Source: Embiotoca jacksoni (Eukaryota > Chordata > Actinopteri > Embiotocidae). Taken from it: a DNA stretch of 64,000 nucleotides. Shown in pieces: positions 20,941 through 32,620 of the stretch (positions are counted from its first letter, which is position 1; every line of letters begins with the position of its first letter). The stretch is taken from contig JAKOON010000008.1 in NCBI GenBank assembly GCA_022577435.1, positions 14,805,001-14,869,000 of the forward strand, read 5' to 3'. The position numbers and the translations under genes were made by a program. The notes beneath the pieces are model-generated. The model saw only the letters and a list, made by a program, of their open reading frames with translations. It did no database searches and was not told where the DNA came from.

Positions 20941-22200
20941 AATGATCGTCATAATTTTTCTCTCTGAGTCTGTAACAATATGCTAGCACTGTTTTTTAGA
21001 GGATTTATTTAGAACCATGTGTAAGTGTAACCTTACACTGGAAAAAAACAACAACTGATGGATGAAAACATTTCATTTTCATGTGGCAAACATTTGCAAG
21101 TTGTGTTTTTAATGGATTCACGCATGTGTGATGGATGGTAGATGTAGATGGATTGTTTTATTTCCTCACTGAGAAAGCATCAACAGACATTGGGGCACAT
21201 GAAATTCAACATGAAATACAGAGAAGGAGCTAAAACAAATCTTTGTGAACCGAAGTGAATTTTCCTCTGAGTTCAGAATTGAGTTCATTTCACATTTGTG
21301 ACTCCTCTTTATGTAAATGTTAGGCAGACTAGTGTGAGAACAGTCGTATTTTTTTTTGCATTTTAAAATATATTTTTGACTAAGGAAAAAAAATCCATTG
21401 TCAAAAATAGTATGTTTCAGTGTAAGCATAACGATGTTCAGAGCTTGGTAGGGACAGTCATGAACCTTTGCAACTGTACTCATTAAAACATAAAATCAGA
21501 CCCACACAAGCACATATGGAGACCACACCATTATCCTCTCTCCCTCTGTTACCACCCTCTGTCGCTCTCATTGCCGTCTACCTTCTATCTCTCCTTCCAC
21601 CATCTTTCTCCTTGTTGCAAGTGCAGACTTGATTAATATTTTCCACTGTTCCGTAACCATGGCAATAAGGTCACTGCATATGATACTTAATTGAATCTTC
21701 CCAGTGCTTTTGTGTGCGCCTCCAGTGTCCGGACAATAAAAATTTTCCGCTGATGACTCCAAGCCCTTTTTCCTCCACCCCCCCCCCCCCTCACCCACCA
21801 CCCCATCTTTCTTTTCATTTTGTGCCCCATGAATTTATTCATTTGTTTCCCCTGCTACCTCTTTCTTGTACTCCCTTTCTTTCTTGGCCTCTCTCTGACC
21901 TAGTCTTCCTTGCCCTGTCATAGTGTTTTACTCTTCTTTTTTTTTCCCCCTCCAACATTGCTCTTGTGCATGTGCATTGTCCCTTCAGAGGGATAGTGAC
22001 ACTGTTATAGTGCAGAGCCAAATTCAGCTTGTTGTTGTTCTTTTCTGTTTATACCCATATGCTGGAACAACACTCGATGACTTATTGCTTTTTAATGCCA
22101 GAGTAATGCATAGTACACAGTTCCTCTTTTCTAGTCCTTTTTTTTTTTTAGCCCCACTCATATTTCTTTGTATGTTGCTTACTCCTTTTCTCCCCATGCT
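20941..22200. other. AT-rich then pyrimidine-rich stretch
   Basis: 20941-21480 is AT-rich. 21500-22200 is CT-rich on the + strand, with a C13 run at 21778-21790 followed by CCC/CCACCCC (i-motif-like) and a T13 run ending near 22149. The Phe/Leu/Pro/Ser-rich frames over this region are compositional. Confidence 0.5.
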
Positions 22201-22440
22201 TCATTTGCATACTCAAATCAGACTCAGGCACAATCGTTAAATTGATTTCAAATGACACTGATGACTGAAGTGGGGAAACAAAAAGCCCGGCAGCGAGGGA
22301 ACCGTTGGGACACAAAGTGAGCCACTGACACCGGGCACTCTCTGAGCAGGTGTTCTGATTAATGCCTAACAAATTGGGGTCCTCTAAGATCTGGACTTAA
22401 GTGGGAGACACGTTCACTCTTCACCTAACACATGGACCAA
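22201..22440. promoter_or_regulatory. Candidate regulatory island
   Basis: A low-repeat block with CACAATCGTTAAATTGATTTC, GCCCGGCAGCGAGGG and CTGATTAATGCC, flanked by CT-rich and AT-rich DNA. No coding signal is present. Motif composition is the only support. Confidence 0.2.
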
Positions 22441-23770
22441 CACATAAACACATGCTAACTGAGTCTTTGTTCATGGAAGTATGGAGGCTAATCCATGACA
22501 AGAGGGGGTACAGGTTCACAGGGAGAAAACCCTGGAGTGGATAAAGAGTGGAGTGGAGAAGAGGAGGTGGTGGTCTGTTTGGGTAACTGGCTTTTCAGTG
22601 CAATATGATAGACGTAGAAATAAAATATACGCTTTATCGATGTGATTGCCCTGGATACATTTTCATTTTTGCACTTATTTATTCAGCTTTGTGCACAGCT
22701 TTGTCTTGGACAAAAGAAATCAGCCAATTCTGTTCTATATTATCGAATGCAGTGAATATTATGCCACTATTAACTTGCACAATACAAATAAATGAGTCAT
22801 AATAAGATAAAGTTGAAAATCAATAACATATTCAAACCCCCCAAAAAATGTTTTAGTGCTACTTGGCAGGGCGTTTTCCTGAAAGGTCCATTTTTGTTTA
22901 TGTTCCTTGACAGGAAGCACACTTTTTTTTTTCTAATAAAAGTGTGGCAGTGATCTTGAGGCTATCATTAGACTCAAATAAAGCAGAGGAAGATGCAGTG
23001 AAAGACGGGACAAAAAAAAAAAAAAAGAGTCCACATCAGATTTGACATATGCACCATAAAATAACCATTAGCAGTTACCTACAATCTGAAGTGACAGTCT
23101 ATCAATAATGTCACTCTGGAAATGGGACAGGTTTGTTGCTGTCTTTAAATCACCAGAAACTCCATATAGCAGAAGAGCATGCAGGTATAGGAAATGCATT
23201 AAGGCCTGATGTTAATGGGTGTGGTGGGAGCAGGGGAACACCAGGGGCACAGGGGGACATTGCTCACTTCTCAGTGGGTCACAGGCTCGATACATCTGGG
23301 GCTCAGACTTAGAGAAAATATCTATAGTGATTAAACTTGTGTGTTTTCTTCTCAGAACTGAAAAATGTATTATAAAACAAATATTTAAATAACAATAAAT
23401 TAATAGGTCTATTCAGTGTTTACCATTATATAATATTAATAAATATGGCAAATACTTTCCATAAAAGGTTATTTTGTTACCTCTTTTTCATCCAACCAAC
23501 AGCAGAGTAAATCTCTGTAAAACTGTAGAAAATTGTAGCATTAAAATGACATCTTTCATTCAATATAAAGTATACCATCTCCAAACTCAACCTCATGCAA
23601 TCTCTTTAAGCATGCACAAAGCAAACTCTGTCACTTTCAAAGATATGCAAACATGCATGCAAACAAGCACAAGCATCTGCCCCCTTCCTCCCTGATGGGG
23701 CATTTGTGTACAATCAAACTTTGTCTTGCATATGAATGGAACTGTTGATGAATGGGACATGCACACAGTG
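22441..23770. other. AT-rich to mixed non-coding stretch
   Basis: A14 lies near 23012 and T11 near 22924. Mixed DNA occupies about 23140-23300. The open frames at 22605-22802 and 23474-23695 have no domain. Nothing else is recognised. Confidence 0.5.
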
Positions 23771-24160
23771 TCTGGCAGCTTTGAAAGCTGAGAGCAGAGC
23801 ACACTTCCTTTCTACTGCCATGTTTAATATGGAAGCACGTGGAGGCTATAGTATGCCCATCTGCTCCTCACACGCGCCCCTCAGCCTCAGCATTTCTACC
23901 ATGTGCTCTGGCGTAACAGGCCAGCATTATAGCAACAAGTGTCTCCACATTACCACGCTTGCCAGCTCCCCTTACTTGGCAGCGAGCCTGCTAAGCTGCC
24001 CGCCCCCTTATGAGAAAAAGACTTGATTGTGCCAGGGGAGACAGCTTAGGGGGCAGACCGGGAAGAGGGGCGAGGAGGGGGATTTGATTTACATACTCCT
24101 GCTTATGTGACACTCATCTGATTTTAAACAGCTCCAAAGCAATTAAGGGTCATTAGTCCT
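23771..24160. promoter_or_regulatory. Candidate regulatory island
   Basis: The 5' part (23840-24080) is GC-rich. The 3' part (24080-24160) is a compact homeodomain-type block: GATTTGATTTACATA, CTTATGTGACAC, GATTTTAAACAGC and AGCAATTAAGGGTCATTAGTC. The abrupt switch from GC-rich to TAAT-rich without simple repeats is typical of conserved elements. No exon is visible. Confidence 0.28.
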
Positions 24161-25130
24161 TTTGTTTTTTTGTTGTGGCACAATGTAGCAGTGATGGAAT
24201 CTGAGGCGCAGTGCGCCCTGTGGGGGCTGCCTGTGGGAATGTCAGCACTATACAGGGTCTGTCTCCCACCCTTCCTCCCCACTTATGTCTGCTCCTCTGC
24301 CACTGACACAGCTTTCCTCTGTGTGTAAACAAACACTCAGCACCAGCCTGGCACTGCAAGGGAAGCCACTTTGGCAAAGACCCAGCTCTGGATTGTGCAG
24401 CTGGTGATGGTGCGAGCTCAGGGGGCAGGCTGCTTATCCCACTTGTCCTGATCATGGCAACAATTTCTTTCATATAATATCATCTGCAAATTGGCGGCAT
24501 GTGATTGTATTTGTTTCATGGGAGAACGCATCCTAGCACAGAGTAAATGATAATGCCTTGATTTGAATTGTAGCTCTTATTTTATTTTTAGACATCACTT
24601 ACAGAATGAAGAGTAAGCATACTATAAATCCATTGGTTTTGTGAAATACACCTAAATGCCTATAACCGCACAATTTAAACACAAATTATGATTTTGTTTC
24701 TCTACACAGATGAAGCAGTCATGTCTTTTTTGATTGCATTCTTTATGCTGACTGTACACTACACTGACCAGCGAGTTGAAATGAATAATACGAAATAATA
24801 CAAAATATGCTCCTGAATATAATAGTCTTCTAAAGAATGGATGTGATGAAGTAGGTATTTTAAATAAGATATAATGCAGAAAATAACATTGCCTCAAGGT
24901 CAATCGTGCAACTGTAATGAAGGCAGAGATGTATTCTTCAATATGTTTATGTCTGTATCTTCCATTACTCACCTCGCATGCAGGGCTGTGTTAAGCACCC
25001 CTGCTACTGTGAAAAGGCAGCAAAAAGACAGGTATGGTATAGAATGTGAATGTTCACTTGTTCATTTGTGTGGCTGTAAGACCCTCTTCAGCTGGTATAG
25101 AAAAACACTTACTGCTAATGTAAATAGCAA
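24161..25130. other. Mixed then AT-rich stretch
   Basis: 24180-24480 is GC-moderate with an open minus-strand frame (24153-24473) that has no domain. From 24480 the DNA is AT-rich. No gene is recognised. Confidence 0.45.
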
Positions 25131-25730
25131 GGCAGCATAAATCAGGAGACACGCGCAGCCTGGAAGAATATCGTGTAATAGTTATTGCAAAATGAAGTGG
25201 CATTGGGATCAATATCCCACTATATCTCACTCTGGCATAATGGCGCAGGGGGAAGCTGGAGGCCAAGGGAGTCTGGTCCCTCCACCCCACCACGGGCCTA
25301 TAAATCTGCCTGACCTGCAGCCCGTTTATTAAAGTACATACACAATCGGCAGCAGCCATCCAAAAATACAAGCTTACTTACTGACCTGGAGTCAGGGGAA
25401 TGGAGGCCTTTACCTTGTCTTAGGGCAGGGCTTAAAGGCTGATTGGCATCATCACATTATATTGCAGAGAAAAACAGGGAAGTGATACTTCAGCATTAAT
25501 ATCATTTTAGAATAATGTTTTAATGCCATCACAGCAGGGAATACTGTAGATTAGTTTCTGACTGTTGAATTTGTGCGTAGCTTTTTATAATCTGTTTATT
25601 CATACATTTAGTTGTCTGTTTGTCTTTTATTTATCGTATTTTAAGGCAAAACTTTTCTGCGCTAGAGTGAGGTGATTAATTACGCTCTCTAAACTGTGGA
25701 TTATTCACCAAAATTAAACTATAGTGTATT
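25131..25730. promoter_or_regulatory. Candidate regulatory island and flank
   Basis: 25131-25480 is GC-moderate and repeat-free, with CCTATAAATCTGCCTGACCTGC near 25297 and GGCTGATTGGCATCATCAC near 25436 (inverted CCAAT plus PBX/HOX-like words). 25660-25710 carries CGCTAGAGTGAGGTGATTAATTACGC, a TAATTA palindrome. No coding signal is present. Confidence 0.2.
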
Positions 25731-26750
25731 GTTCGCTGAGGAATTTGCAGTGCTGTCAGTAATTATTTCATAAAAAATGAAAGGAGAAATGAAATTATTG
25801 CCAAGGTCGTGATTCTGAGGTTGAGATTTTCCCTCTTGAAAATGGTCTTGTCTGGCCGCACAGCCACAACTGGTTTGTTTTTGGTTCAGCATGGTGAGTA
25901 GTTTGGTATTGTGTGTGTCGTTTGTTTTGACTGAGCGACGTGTCATTCTCACAATCATACAAAAGACCAACGGGAAAATAAAGGCATTAAACACATAATA
26001 CAAACGCAATGTTTGTCATAGCAGCAGGGAAAAAGCCGTTTTTGAAACAAGTTTGTATTTGAGTGGGCAATGTTTTGTAGCACCTAATAGTGTGGTGTAT
26101 ACACTATTCTGACCTTGTGAGACAAGTCATAGAGTAATTTGTGCTCCGGTAACAGAGTTACTGTTTGAGGAGCAGTAATTCTAAAGATTTGAAAATTTTG
26201 AATGACTAAGGAACAATGTGCTGGAGTCTGTTTGGGTTTTTTGTGTGAGCTGCTGTACAAAAGGGTTTTGAATGACATGAGAATGCAATGGATTTATAAA
26301 AAGAGGAGTAGTTTTTGATTTACATCAATATATTTTTTTTCTGAGTAAGAGAAGACTTTTAGTTGGCTTTTATGTATTTTATGCATAATGTGCGTTTGGA
26401 GTGTCCTTTTCTTGCCCTCAGGTTGTAATATAACTTCATAACAAACAGTACGGAGCCTGCAGACAAAAATGAGTGCAAAATAACAATATCATGATAATGA
26501 CTGTGATTTTCCAGATTATTCAGGTTTTATCCGTTCATATACAAGATCTTGTTGCACGTTTAGTACAGCCTCAGGGCAGACATTATTGGTCACTAAAGGA
26601 CATTGGCAGAAGGTTATGAATAGCAATTGTAATAAGCTAACACATGCAGTGTGAGACTTGTAGTTCACTTGTGTTTCTTTAGAGACAATTGTTTGATGGA
26701 TATACGATTGAGGACTGTGGACAATGATACACTTCTCTTTTGTTTTGCAG
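25731..26750. other. AT-rich stretch
   Basis: Open minus-strand frames (25719-26009, 26084-26278, 26516-26887) are without recognisable domain. The last covers the exon-like unit in the opposite strand. Nothing else is seen apart from the pyrimidine tract at about 26728-26750, which forms the acceptor of that unit. Confidence 0.45.
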
Positions 26751-26786
26751 GACTGTGAAGGAAGTCTTTTCTCTGCTTCACTGTTG
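26751..26786 (+). other. Candidate 36-nt micro-exon
   Basis: A textbook acceptor (ACTTCTCTTTTGTTTTGCAG, 26731-26750) is followed after exactly 36 nt by a consensus donor (GTTG|GTAAGTG, 26787). The unit is a multiple of three and is open in two of three frames (for example T-V-K-E-V-F-S-L-L-H-C in one). That is the size range of neural micro-exons or alternative cassettes. I do not recognise the peptide in any family. No neighbouring exon in a matching frame could be identified within the window, so it may be chance. Confidence 0.28.
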
Positions 26787-27331
26787 GTAAGTGTTTTCTT
26801 CAAACCTTTTTTCTCATTACATGTATGAGACTTTAGGGGAAATATTTTCTTTGAGGAAAGTTTGTGTTTTATAGATTTCATCTCCAAACAAACTCTTGAT
26901 GACTTGACTGAAGAGAAGTATCAGCCAAAGACAGTTTCAGGGATGAGAGAGGTTGTGCTGAACGTCTTCGCTGATAACATCCATTACATCTACGTATCCC
27001 CTTCTCTCTAACCCATACCACATAATTGTCCTTGTAAGATTCTTTTTTCGGTAAAATATTTGGATTCAACCTCGTCCCCATGCTGAATAATTCATAGCCT
27101 GAACGTTTGTCTTCAATTTTATTTAATTGATTCTAATTCTAATATATAACCTGATGATAAATGAAAGCAAGTATTACTAGGACATCTGTTGTTTTTTCCC
27201 TCATAATTACATTGTTTGCGCAAACTGTGAGTGGTGAGTGAGTCAAAGATTACTAGCAGAGAATCTGATATAAAATATATTTCTTACAATGAACTGAAAT
27301 AGATTTTTGTTCACAAGCTCTACTTAAAATA
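26787..27331. other. AT-rich stretch before the transposon
   Basis: Nothing recognised. The minus-strand open frame at 26878-27081 has no domain. The last two bases (27330-27331) are TA, the expected Tc1/mariner target dinucleotide. Confidence 0.5.
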
Positions 27332-28576
27332 TAGTTGTGTGCAAAAGATTAGGCAAATTGCATATTTTGTTGATTTGAAAAATACAAACCCTGCAGTAAA
27401 CAGACACTAAAACAACATAATTCCTTCAAATATTAATGCACTCTCATTATTTTTATTTTTATTAATTTTAAAACAGAAACAAATTAAACAACCGTGTGTC
27501 TTTTATAAAGTTGAGACTCTTGTAAAGTCTCAGAAATTAGTTAACTGGCTTTTTTTGGCTCGACTCGTTGAAGCGGGTGAAGAAATGTCTTTTCTCTGAG
27601 TCCTTAATCCTTGTGGTAACATTTAACTATGGGCTAAGCAGTTGACTGAGGATCTGAAAATGAAGCTATTTGCTGCCTACAAAACAGAGGAAGGCTGTAA
27701 AAAGATATCAAAGCACTTCCACCTTGCAATTTGCATTAAGAAAATGTCAGGAACTGGGGAAGTCAATAGAACATCTGCAAGACCAAGAAATTGTTCAGAT
27801 AAAACCGCATGTCTGTTGAGCCATATGACTGTGAAGGAGCAGCTGCTGACATAGGAGTGATGGTGCACAGCTCCACGGTGCAGCGTTGATGCACAGACAG
27901 AGTTTACATGAAACGGTAGAAAGAAACTTTACCTGCCACCTCCTCACAGAAGTCAACTTCTAAAAAATGCAAAGCAACATCTGGATAACCCAGAGTCATT
28001 TTTTTGAAACAAGTGCTACAGACAGATGATATTAAATTTGTGCTCCATGTCCAGAATCTCTAAAGGTATGTTGGTATAACAAAAGGAGCTGCGCCTCACC
28101 AACTGCTGAGAGTGGAAATTCTTTGGGGTTGTTTAGCAACGAGTGTCACAGATATAGGGAGGGATGGATTCCACTCAATATTAGCAAATTCTGGATGCAA
28201 ATTTCATTCAGTTATCAAATAAACTGTCACCGAAAAGAAACTGACTTCTAAGACAGCACAATAATCCAAAACAGAGCTCCAAATCCACCATGAATGGCTT
28301 GAAAAAATGGCCCTCCCAGTCCCCTGGCTTGAACATCATTATAAATCTGTGGCAGATCTTAAAAAAGATCCGTGTGCCAGATAGCCTAAAAACATATCAG
28401 GACTTAAAGTGATCTGCAAGGAAGAGTGGGTAAAAATTCCTTTATCCAGACTAGAACAGCTGGGAAAAGAAATGTTTGCAATACTGCTGTGTTTATATTC
28501 ACTTTTTTTTTTTCACTCCAACAAATGAACAAAAATGCAATTAGTCCAAGGGTGCCCAAACTTTTGCATAAAACTG
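27332..28576 (+). mobile_element. Degenerate Tc1/mariner-family DNA transposon
   Basis: A roughly 1.25-kb element. The outer 25 nt at the left (27331-27355, core TGTGCAAAAGATTAGGCA) match the reverse complement of the right end (28553-28577) at 20 of 25 positions, forming eroded terminal inverted repeats. A TA dinucleotide flanks the left end. The right flank has decayed. Size, TA target and internal transposase remnants are those of Tc1-like elements, which are abundant in fish. It is non-autonomous: the reading frame is broken and the catalytic motifs are mutated. No second copy was noticed in the window. Confidence 0.85.
27642..28460 (+). pseudogene. Tc1-like transposase, inactivated
   Basis: The start region (27642-27854) encodes an N-terminal helix-turn-helix segment in the style of Tc1 transposases (MTEDLKMKLFAAYKTEEG..KKISKHF) and stops at about 27852. 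Later frames carry shifts and stops. At 28254-28271 the motif normally QDNDPK reads QHNNPK, so the Asp positions that include the second catalytic residue are lost. At 28308-28352 the family signature WPSQSPDLNPIENLW reads WPSQSPGLNIIINLW, so the catalytic Glu is Ile. These two motifs are in the same frame but closer than DD34E spacing, implying an internal deletion. It is an ancient, dead copy. Confidence 0.85.
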
Positions 28577-29690
28577 TTGAGAAGTAAATTAAGTAAATAG
28601 ATAACCATATAATTTGTCCCAAGGTAGCATAGGTAAAAGAGAGGTCTACATTTAGTTCTTGTTCTAAAAATGCAATATGACAAAATAATGATGAAACATG
28701 ACAAGAGCACAATTAATTTTTATTTTCATATATGAACTAATGTATAACACGATCATGATTGTTTGAGCATTTTCATTTATTGTTCTTTTTAAAATAATCG
28801 AAACATGACACTGACCAGTCCAAAAAAAAATTGTTTTTATTAAGCAGTAATAAACTGTAATCTTTTTTACAGCATATATTTATAAGAAATATATTTGAAT
28901 GTTAGATTTAAGCAATAAGTGTCAAAATCAAATTATTACCAGATATAATAAAATCAGATGATGATATATTGCCAGTGAAGTGTGCAAAGATAAATCTTAC
29001 AAAATTAAGAACTCAAACGAAACCAACATTACTGTCACACATCTTGCATATATACTCTGAATTTTAAAAGACTCACATCAGAGCTGGACTGATGTTAAGG
29101 CAAGCTAATACTTATAAAAATACTAGTTGTTCTTTTGAGATCATTTTATCTAACCAGTTTAATATGAACTGACAATTTAAGCAATTCATCCTAATAAGTT
29201 GTCTATATTGAGCAGTTGCACTAATCAACCCCAGTGAAATGGTACTTAATTTTCCTTTAATTCAATAATCCACTCAAGTGTTATTTTATAGCTGTGAATA
29301 ACACTTACATTAGCGCATGTGCATGATCATTTGTTTGATTGCATACACACACAGGCACATGTACATGCACATCACTTTGGACAGCCATTACAGAGTAGTT
29401 TAATTGTCAGCATCTTCATACATCTTGCACGCTGTTCTTTAGTGAACTTGACCTTTTATATGCCTTCTCACACACAAACACGCACCGTGGGCACCCGTTC
29501 TTCAACCTGTCACTGCCCTGACCTTGAACCTGGAAGGGTTAGCATTTCAGAGGACAAGGGTGAGGATGGTCTGATCGTATAGATTAGAAAAGAAGCTGAT
29601 TTTAAAGTGTGACCTTAACAGAAAGGATGAGGGAATGAGCGAAGGCCAGACCAGACAGCACTACAAGGCTGCTTGTACCACAGGTGATAC
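28577..29690. other. AT-rich stretch
   Basis: AT-rich with many TAAT words and A9 near 28821. Around 29330-29480 there are short (AC)n-like words. The open frame at 29319-29582 (+) has no domain. Nothing else is recognised. Confidence 0.5.
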
Positions 29691-30120
29691 TCTTAACAAG
29701 GCCTAATGTGTGGAAATCACATGTAAATGTGTTGACCTTTGCCCTCTGTGTGTTAGGATCTGTGACCAGTAGCTAACCCGTAATCCTCCCCTAAATGATT
29801 TGACAATAGAGAGATGTATTGATCTGGGCAGTCTTCTGGCAAAAGGGTCAAGAGCCTGACGCACAGCCTGAGTCTTCTGAGTGTCTGTAGGTAGAGTGGC
29901 GTTACCATTACTGAAGCTCCCTTTGTCTGTCCACCACCTGTAGTCATGTGCTACTTTATGTGTGGATTAGGCTTCTGTTTCAATTCCTGGGACAGACGAG
30001 CTTCATACGCCTGGTCCCACGTCACTTGCTTCGCTACGTTAATTGGGATTACAAAGAGGCTATGTGTAAAAATGGACAAAACAAACACATTAGGGGTCAT
30101 ATGACAAGCTCAGGAAATAG
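29691..30120. promoter_or_regulatory. Candidate regulatory island with perfect DR1 site
   Basis: 29733-29745 on the minus strand reads AGGGCAAAGGTCA: AGGGCA, one-base spacer A, AGGTCA. This is a DR1 element as bound by HNF4, COUP-TF (NR2F) and PPAR-RXR. It sits in a low-repeat block extending to about 30050 that also has GTTACCATTACTG near 29905 and CTACGTTAATTGGG near 30034. Motif and composition are seen. Regulatory function is inference. Confidence 0.32.
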
Positions 30121-30780
30121 CTTCTTTTTCTCTTTAAGACGGCACAAATTGCTTAAAGTAAAGCTTATGCCTTGGAGCTCTGGTTACCTACACCATCAAA
30201 CACCCCCCTTTCAACAAAATAACATATGTCTGCAAACTCCCTCTCAGAGCCCCTAGCTTTCCCCACTGTGCCTGGGCGGCTGCTCTCCTCTGGGCTCACC
30301 CGGAGAGGATTGGCCAGCTCCCACATCTGGCCAGACAGAAGAACAGAGAAAACACAAGGAAATTCTCCCGCTGACCACTAGTTCCCCCTTCCAGCATAAT
30401 GAAACCATCCCTTTCTCTCTCTCTCTCTCTCTCTCCCTCGGATTCTTTTGGAGTGAGCGGTGATAGAGAAACATCTGGAAGGAGCAGCAGTTTTCTTTCT
30501 CTGTGTTTTTTTGGGGAGATTTAGGCCCCCGATAATCCGTCTCCCTCCTCATTAAAGGAGCTGAATAAACACAGGCCTCTTCCAGTTGTTCCTATGAATT
30601 TCCTCACCAGGCGTCAGGAGACCCGAGCAGGGGCTACTGGATCAAAGCTGCCGGCAGCCCCATGTGTGCAGAGAGTGAGAGTGCGTTCCGGGGTTGGGCC
30701 CATTACCTCTCTCCCTGGGAACCACGGAGACTCCTAGGTCACTGGCTGTCAGCTCCTTGGCCCAAGCTCAGCAGAGGAGG
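30121..30780. promoter_or_regulatory. GC-moderate candidate island with (CT)n
   Basis: This block is low-repeat apart from a (CT)n run at about 30413-30434. Notable words: GGAGAGGATTGGCC (inverted CCAAT) near 30301, CTCATTAAAGGAG near 30548, AAGCTGCCGGCAGCCCC near 30646 and TGCGTTCCGGGGTTGGGCCC near 30681. Open frames on both strands have no domain. It may be several adjacent elements. Confidence 0.22.
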
Positions 30781-31499
30781 AGGAGGAGATGGGGGGGAGG
30801 GTGGAAAGGAAAGAAGAGGAAAGGAAAGAAGAGGAAAATAAAATACGTTAACGAGAGGAGATCCAGGATTACTGAAACTGTGATGTTCAAGAGGGTGTTG
30901 TGACAATTTGTAGGTTGATTCACAACAATTTTGTTGTTGTTTTACGTGAACTGTTTTTGTGTTAACAGAGGTGATCACTTATATTTGAGACCTATATGCA
31001 TTGACTTAACTCTGCAAAAAATTGTGCAAAACAAAAAATATTGAAGTGCCTGTGTAAAACCCTGGTCACAGGTATTGCAACATTGTGAACAGAGCAAACA
31101 CATTGTGCAAGTTTGTGTCTGTGCCACTCTAAAGCATTGACCTTAGTGTGACATTAATTTTCTAATTCCCTGCACTTCCTGGCAATCAACTTAGAGGGGC
31201 AGTGATTCGCTGGGAAAGTTTGTAGTGGAGGCAATTAAAGACCGAAATCTAAGAAATAGCAGCAACAACAGCAGCAGAAAAATTAACGGACGGAAAGGAT
31301 GATGTCTTGCACTGTAATTGTTACTCACTTACTCAGAAAGATGATAAAATTTATCAAATTGCATCCCCCTGCGCACAAAAGGGAAAAAGAAATCACCAAT
31401 ATTAAATGGTCAATGTAATTAACTTGCTTGGCTACTAGCAGCATGATGGGTGCAGCTGCAGCTGGAAACAGCCATAGTGTTTGTGTTTGTATATGTGCA

Positions 31500-31500
<1 letters not shown>
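30781..31500. other. Purine-rich tract then AT-rich DNA
   Basis: 30775-30845 is almost pure purine (GGAGGAGGAGATGGGGGGGAGG, then AAGAGGAAAGG-type). 31140-31300 is a low-repeat patch with CTGGCAATCAACTTAG and GAGGCAATTAAAG. No gene is seen. Confidence 0.4.
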
Positions 31501-31578
<78 letters not shown>

Positions 31579-31589
31579 TGTGTGTGTGT

Positions 31590-31651
<62 letters not shown>
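31501..31651 (+). repeat. Long interrupted (TG)n microsatellite
   Basis: About 150 bp of TG with TATG interruptions near 31571 and 31621 and a TCTG near 31592. It is the longest TG array in the window. The point interruptions divide it into four pure blocks and indicate greater age than the pure arrays at 10.9-11.2 kb. Confidence 0.97.
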
Positions 31652-31653
<2 letters not shown>

Positions 31654-31980
31654 ACAAATGGCCCTGTGGTCGTCATCAGGCTCCCATCAGCCCCTCCATT
31701 AGTTACTGAGCTGCGGGTCCGTGCTGGAGCCTACCTGCCCTGAATACAGATTAGGATAGTAGAGTATGGGCAGCAATCACAATGAAGACAAACACATACA
31801 CTCTCTCACATAGATGACATTAACATATTATCTACTTTGACATAAAGACATATTTTGACACACACACTCATAATCAAAGTAATTGCATTTTACACACCTA
31901 AGTGACTAAGATGTTGCATCATGTGCATGGAATAATGATAAAATCATTAAAACATTTCAGTATATTTCCTTTGGCTGATA
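31652..31980. other. Mixed then AT-rich DNA
   Basis: A small GC-moderate patch lies at about 31670-31760 (CCATTAGTTACTGAGCTGCGG), then AT-rich DNA with CACACAC words. No gene is seen. Confidence 0.4.
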
Positions 31981-32260
31981 AAAGCCTACACGTCTGATTA
32001 CTGCCTTTCACTGGACACTGACACACCACCGCCTGTGGAGAGCACTTCATCTGGTGCAGGCAGATCATAGCTTACACGTTCTGAAATAATGTCACACACA
32101 GCAGAGTACACACACTGGCAGCTCAGCACAAAGGCAAATATGGTTGCATACTTCCCCTTCTGGAGTCGCAGGCGCACATGCTCGTGGCAGGAAATCTGCA
32201 GGCAGTCATTACACTGAGCCAAGCAAACACGCAGCCGCCACGGTCACTCATAATGTTTTC
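31981..32260. promoter_or_regulatory. Candidate regulatory island
   Basis: A low-repeat GC-moderate block with GTCTGATTACTGCC near 31992, ACCACCGCCTGTGG near 32025 (RUNX-like TGTGG) and GTCGCAGGCGCACATGC near 32165. No coding signal is seen in the overlapping frames on either strand. Confidence 0.2.
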
Positions 32261-32440
32261 ACATGTGCTGCTCCTCTGTTGGAGGCATGCATGTGTGTGT
32301 ACAGACAGACAGCCTGGAAATGTTTTATTTTAAAGCAATCCATCCTTAGTTTATTGGTTCGTTTTTCAATTTGCTTTTGGTTAATGTTTAAAAACTGCAA
32401 AGGAAATCTCATTAAATTAACAATTTTAAAAGGTCTCTGT

Positions 32441-32620
32441 TGCCGCAGATCCTAACAGCGAAACCTGTGCGACGTCGATCAGTCGGGAGTTTGATCTTGC
32501 TGGCACGCTGCTTCATACACAAGTGAATTGAAGAGCGAGCCTATTGCGTTAGCGCCACCTATCCTCTCTGGCGGAACAGCGACTGCGGGGTGATGGAAAA
32601 AGCGGCTGGTGATTTTACCC
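32441..32620. promoter_or_regulatory. CpG-dense patch with partial CTCF-like site
   Basis: About 14 CpG occur in about 165 bp, in otherwise CpG-poor DNA. The minus strand at 32551-32561 reads TAGGTGGCGCT, matching the 3' part of the CTCF core, but the 5' CCA half is missing, so it is at best a weak site. An acceptor-like CTGTTGCCGCAG ends at 32448. The high CpG content could mean an unmethylated element or a relatively recent insertion. No transposon family is recognised. Confidence 0.3.

Noticed and set aside
25719..26009. Minus-strand frame with a hydrophobic stretch like a receptor membrane segment
   Set aside because: Only one hydrophobic segment, no family motif, AT-rich surroundings and no splice context.
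28404..28712. Minus-strand 102-codon frame
   Set aside because: It is the antisense of the 3' part and right end of the Tc1-like relic plus flank. A shadow, not a gene.
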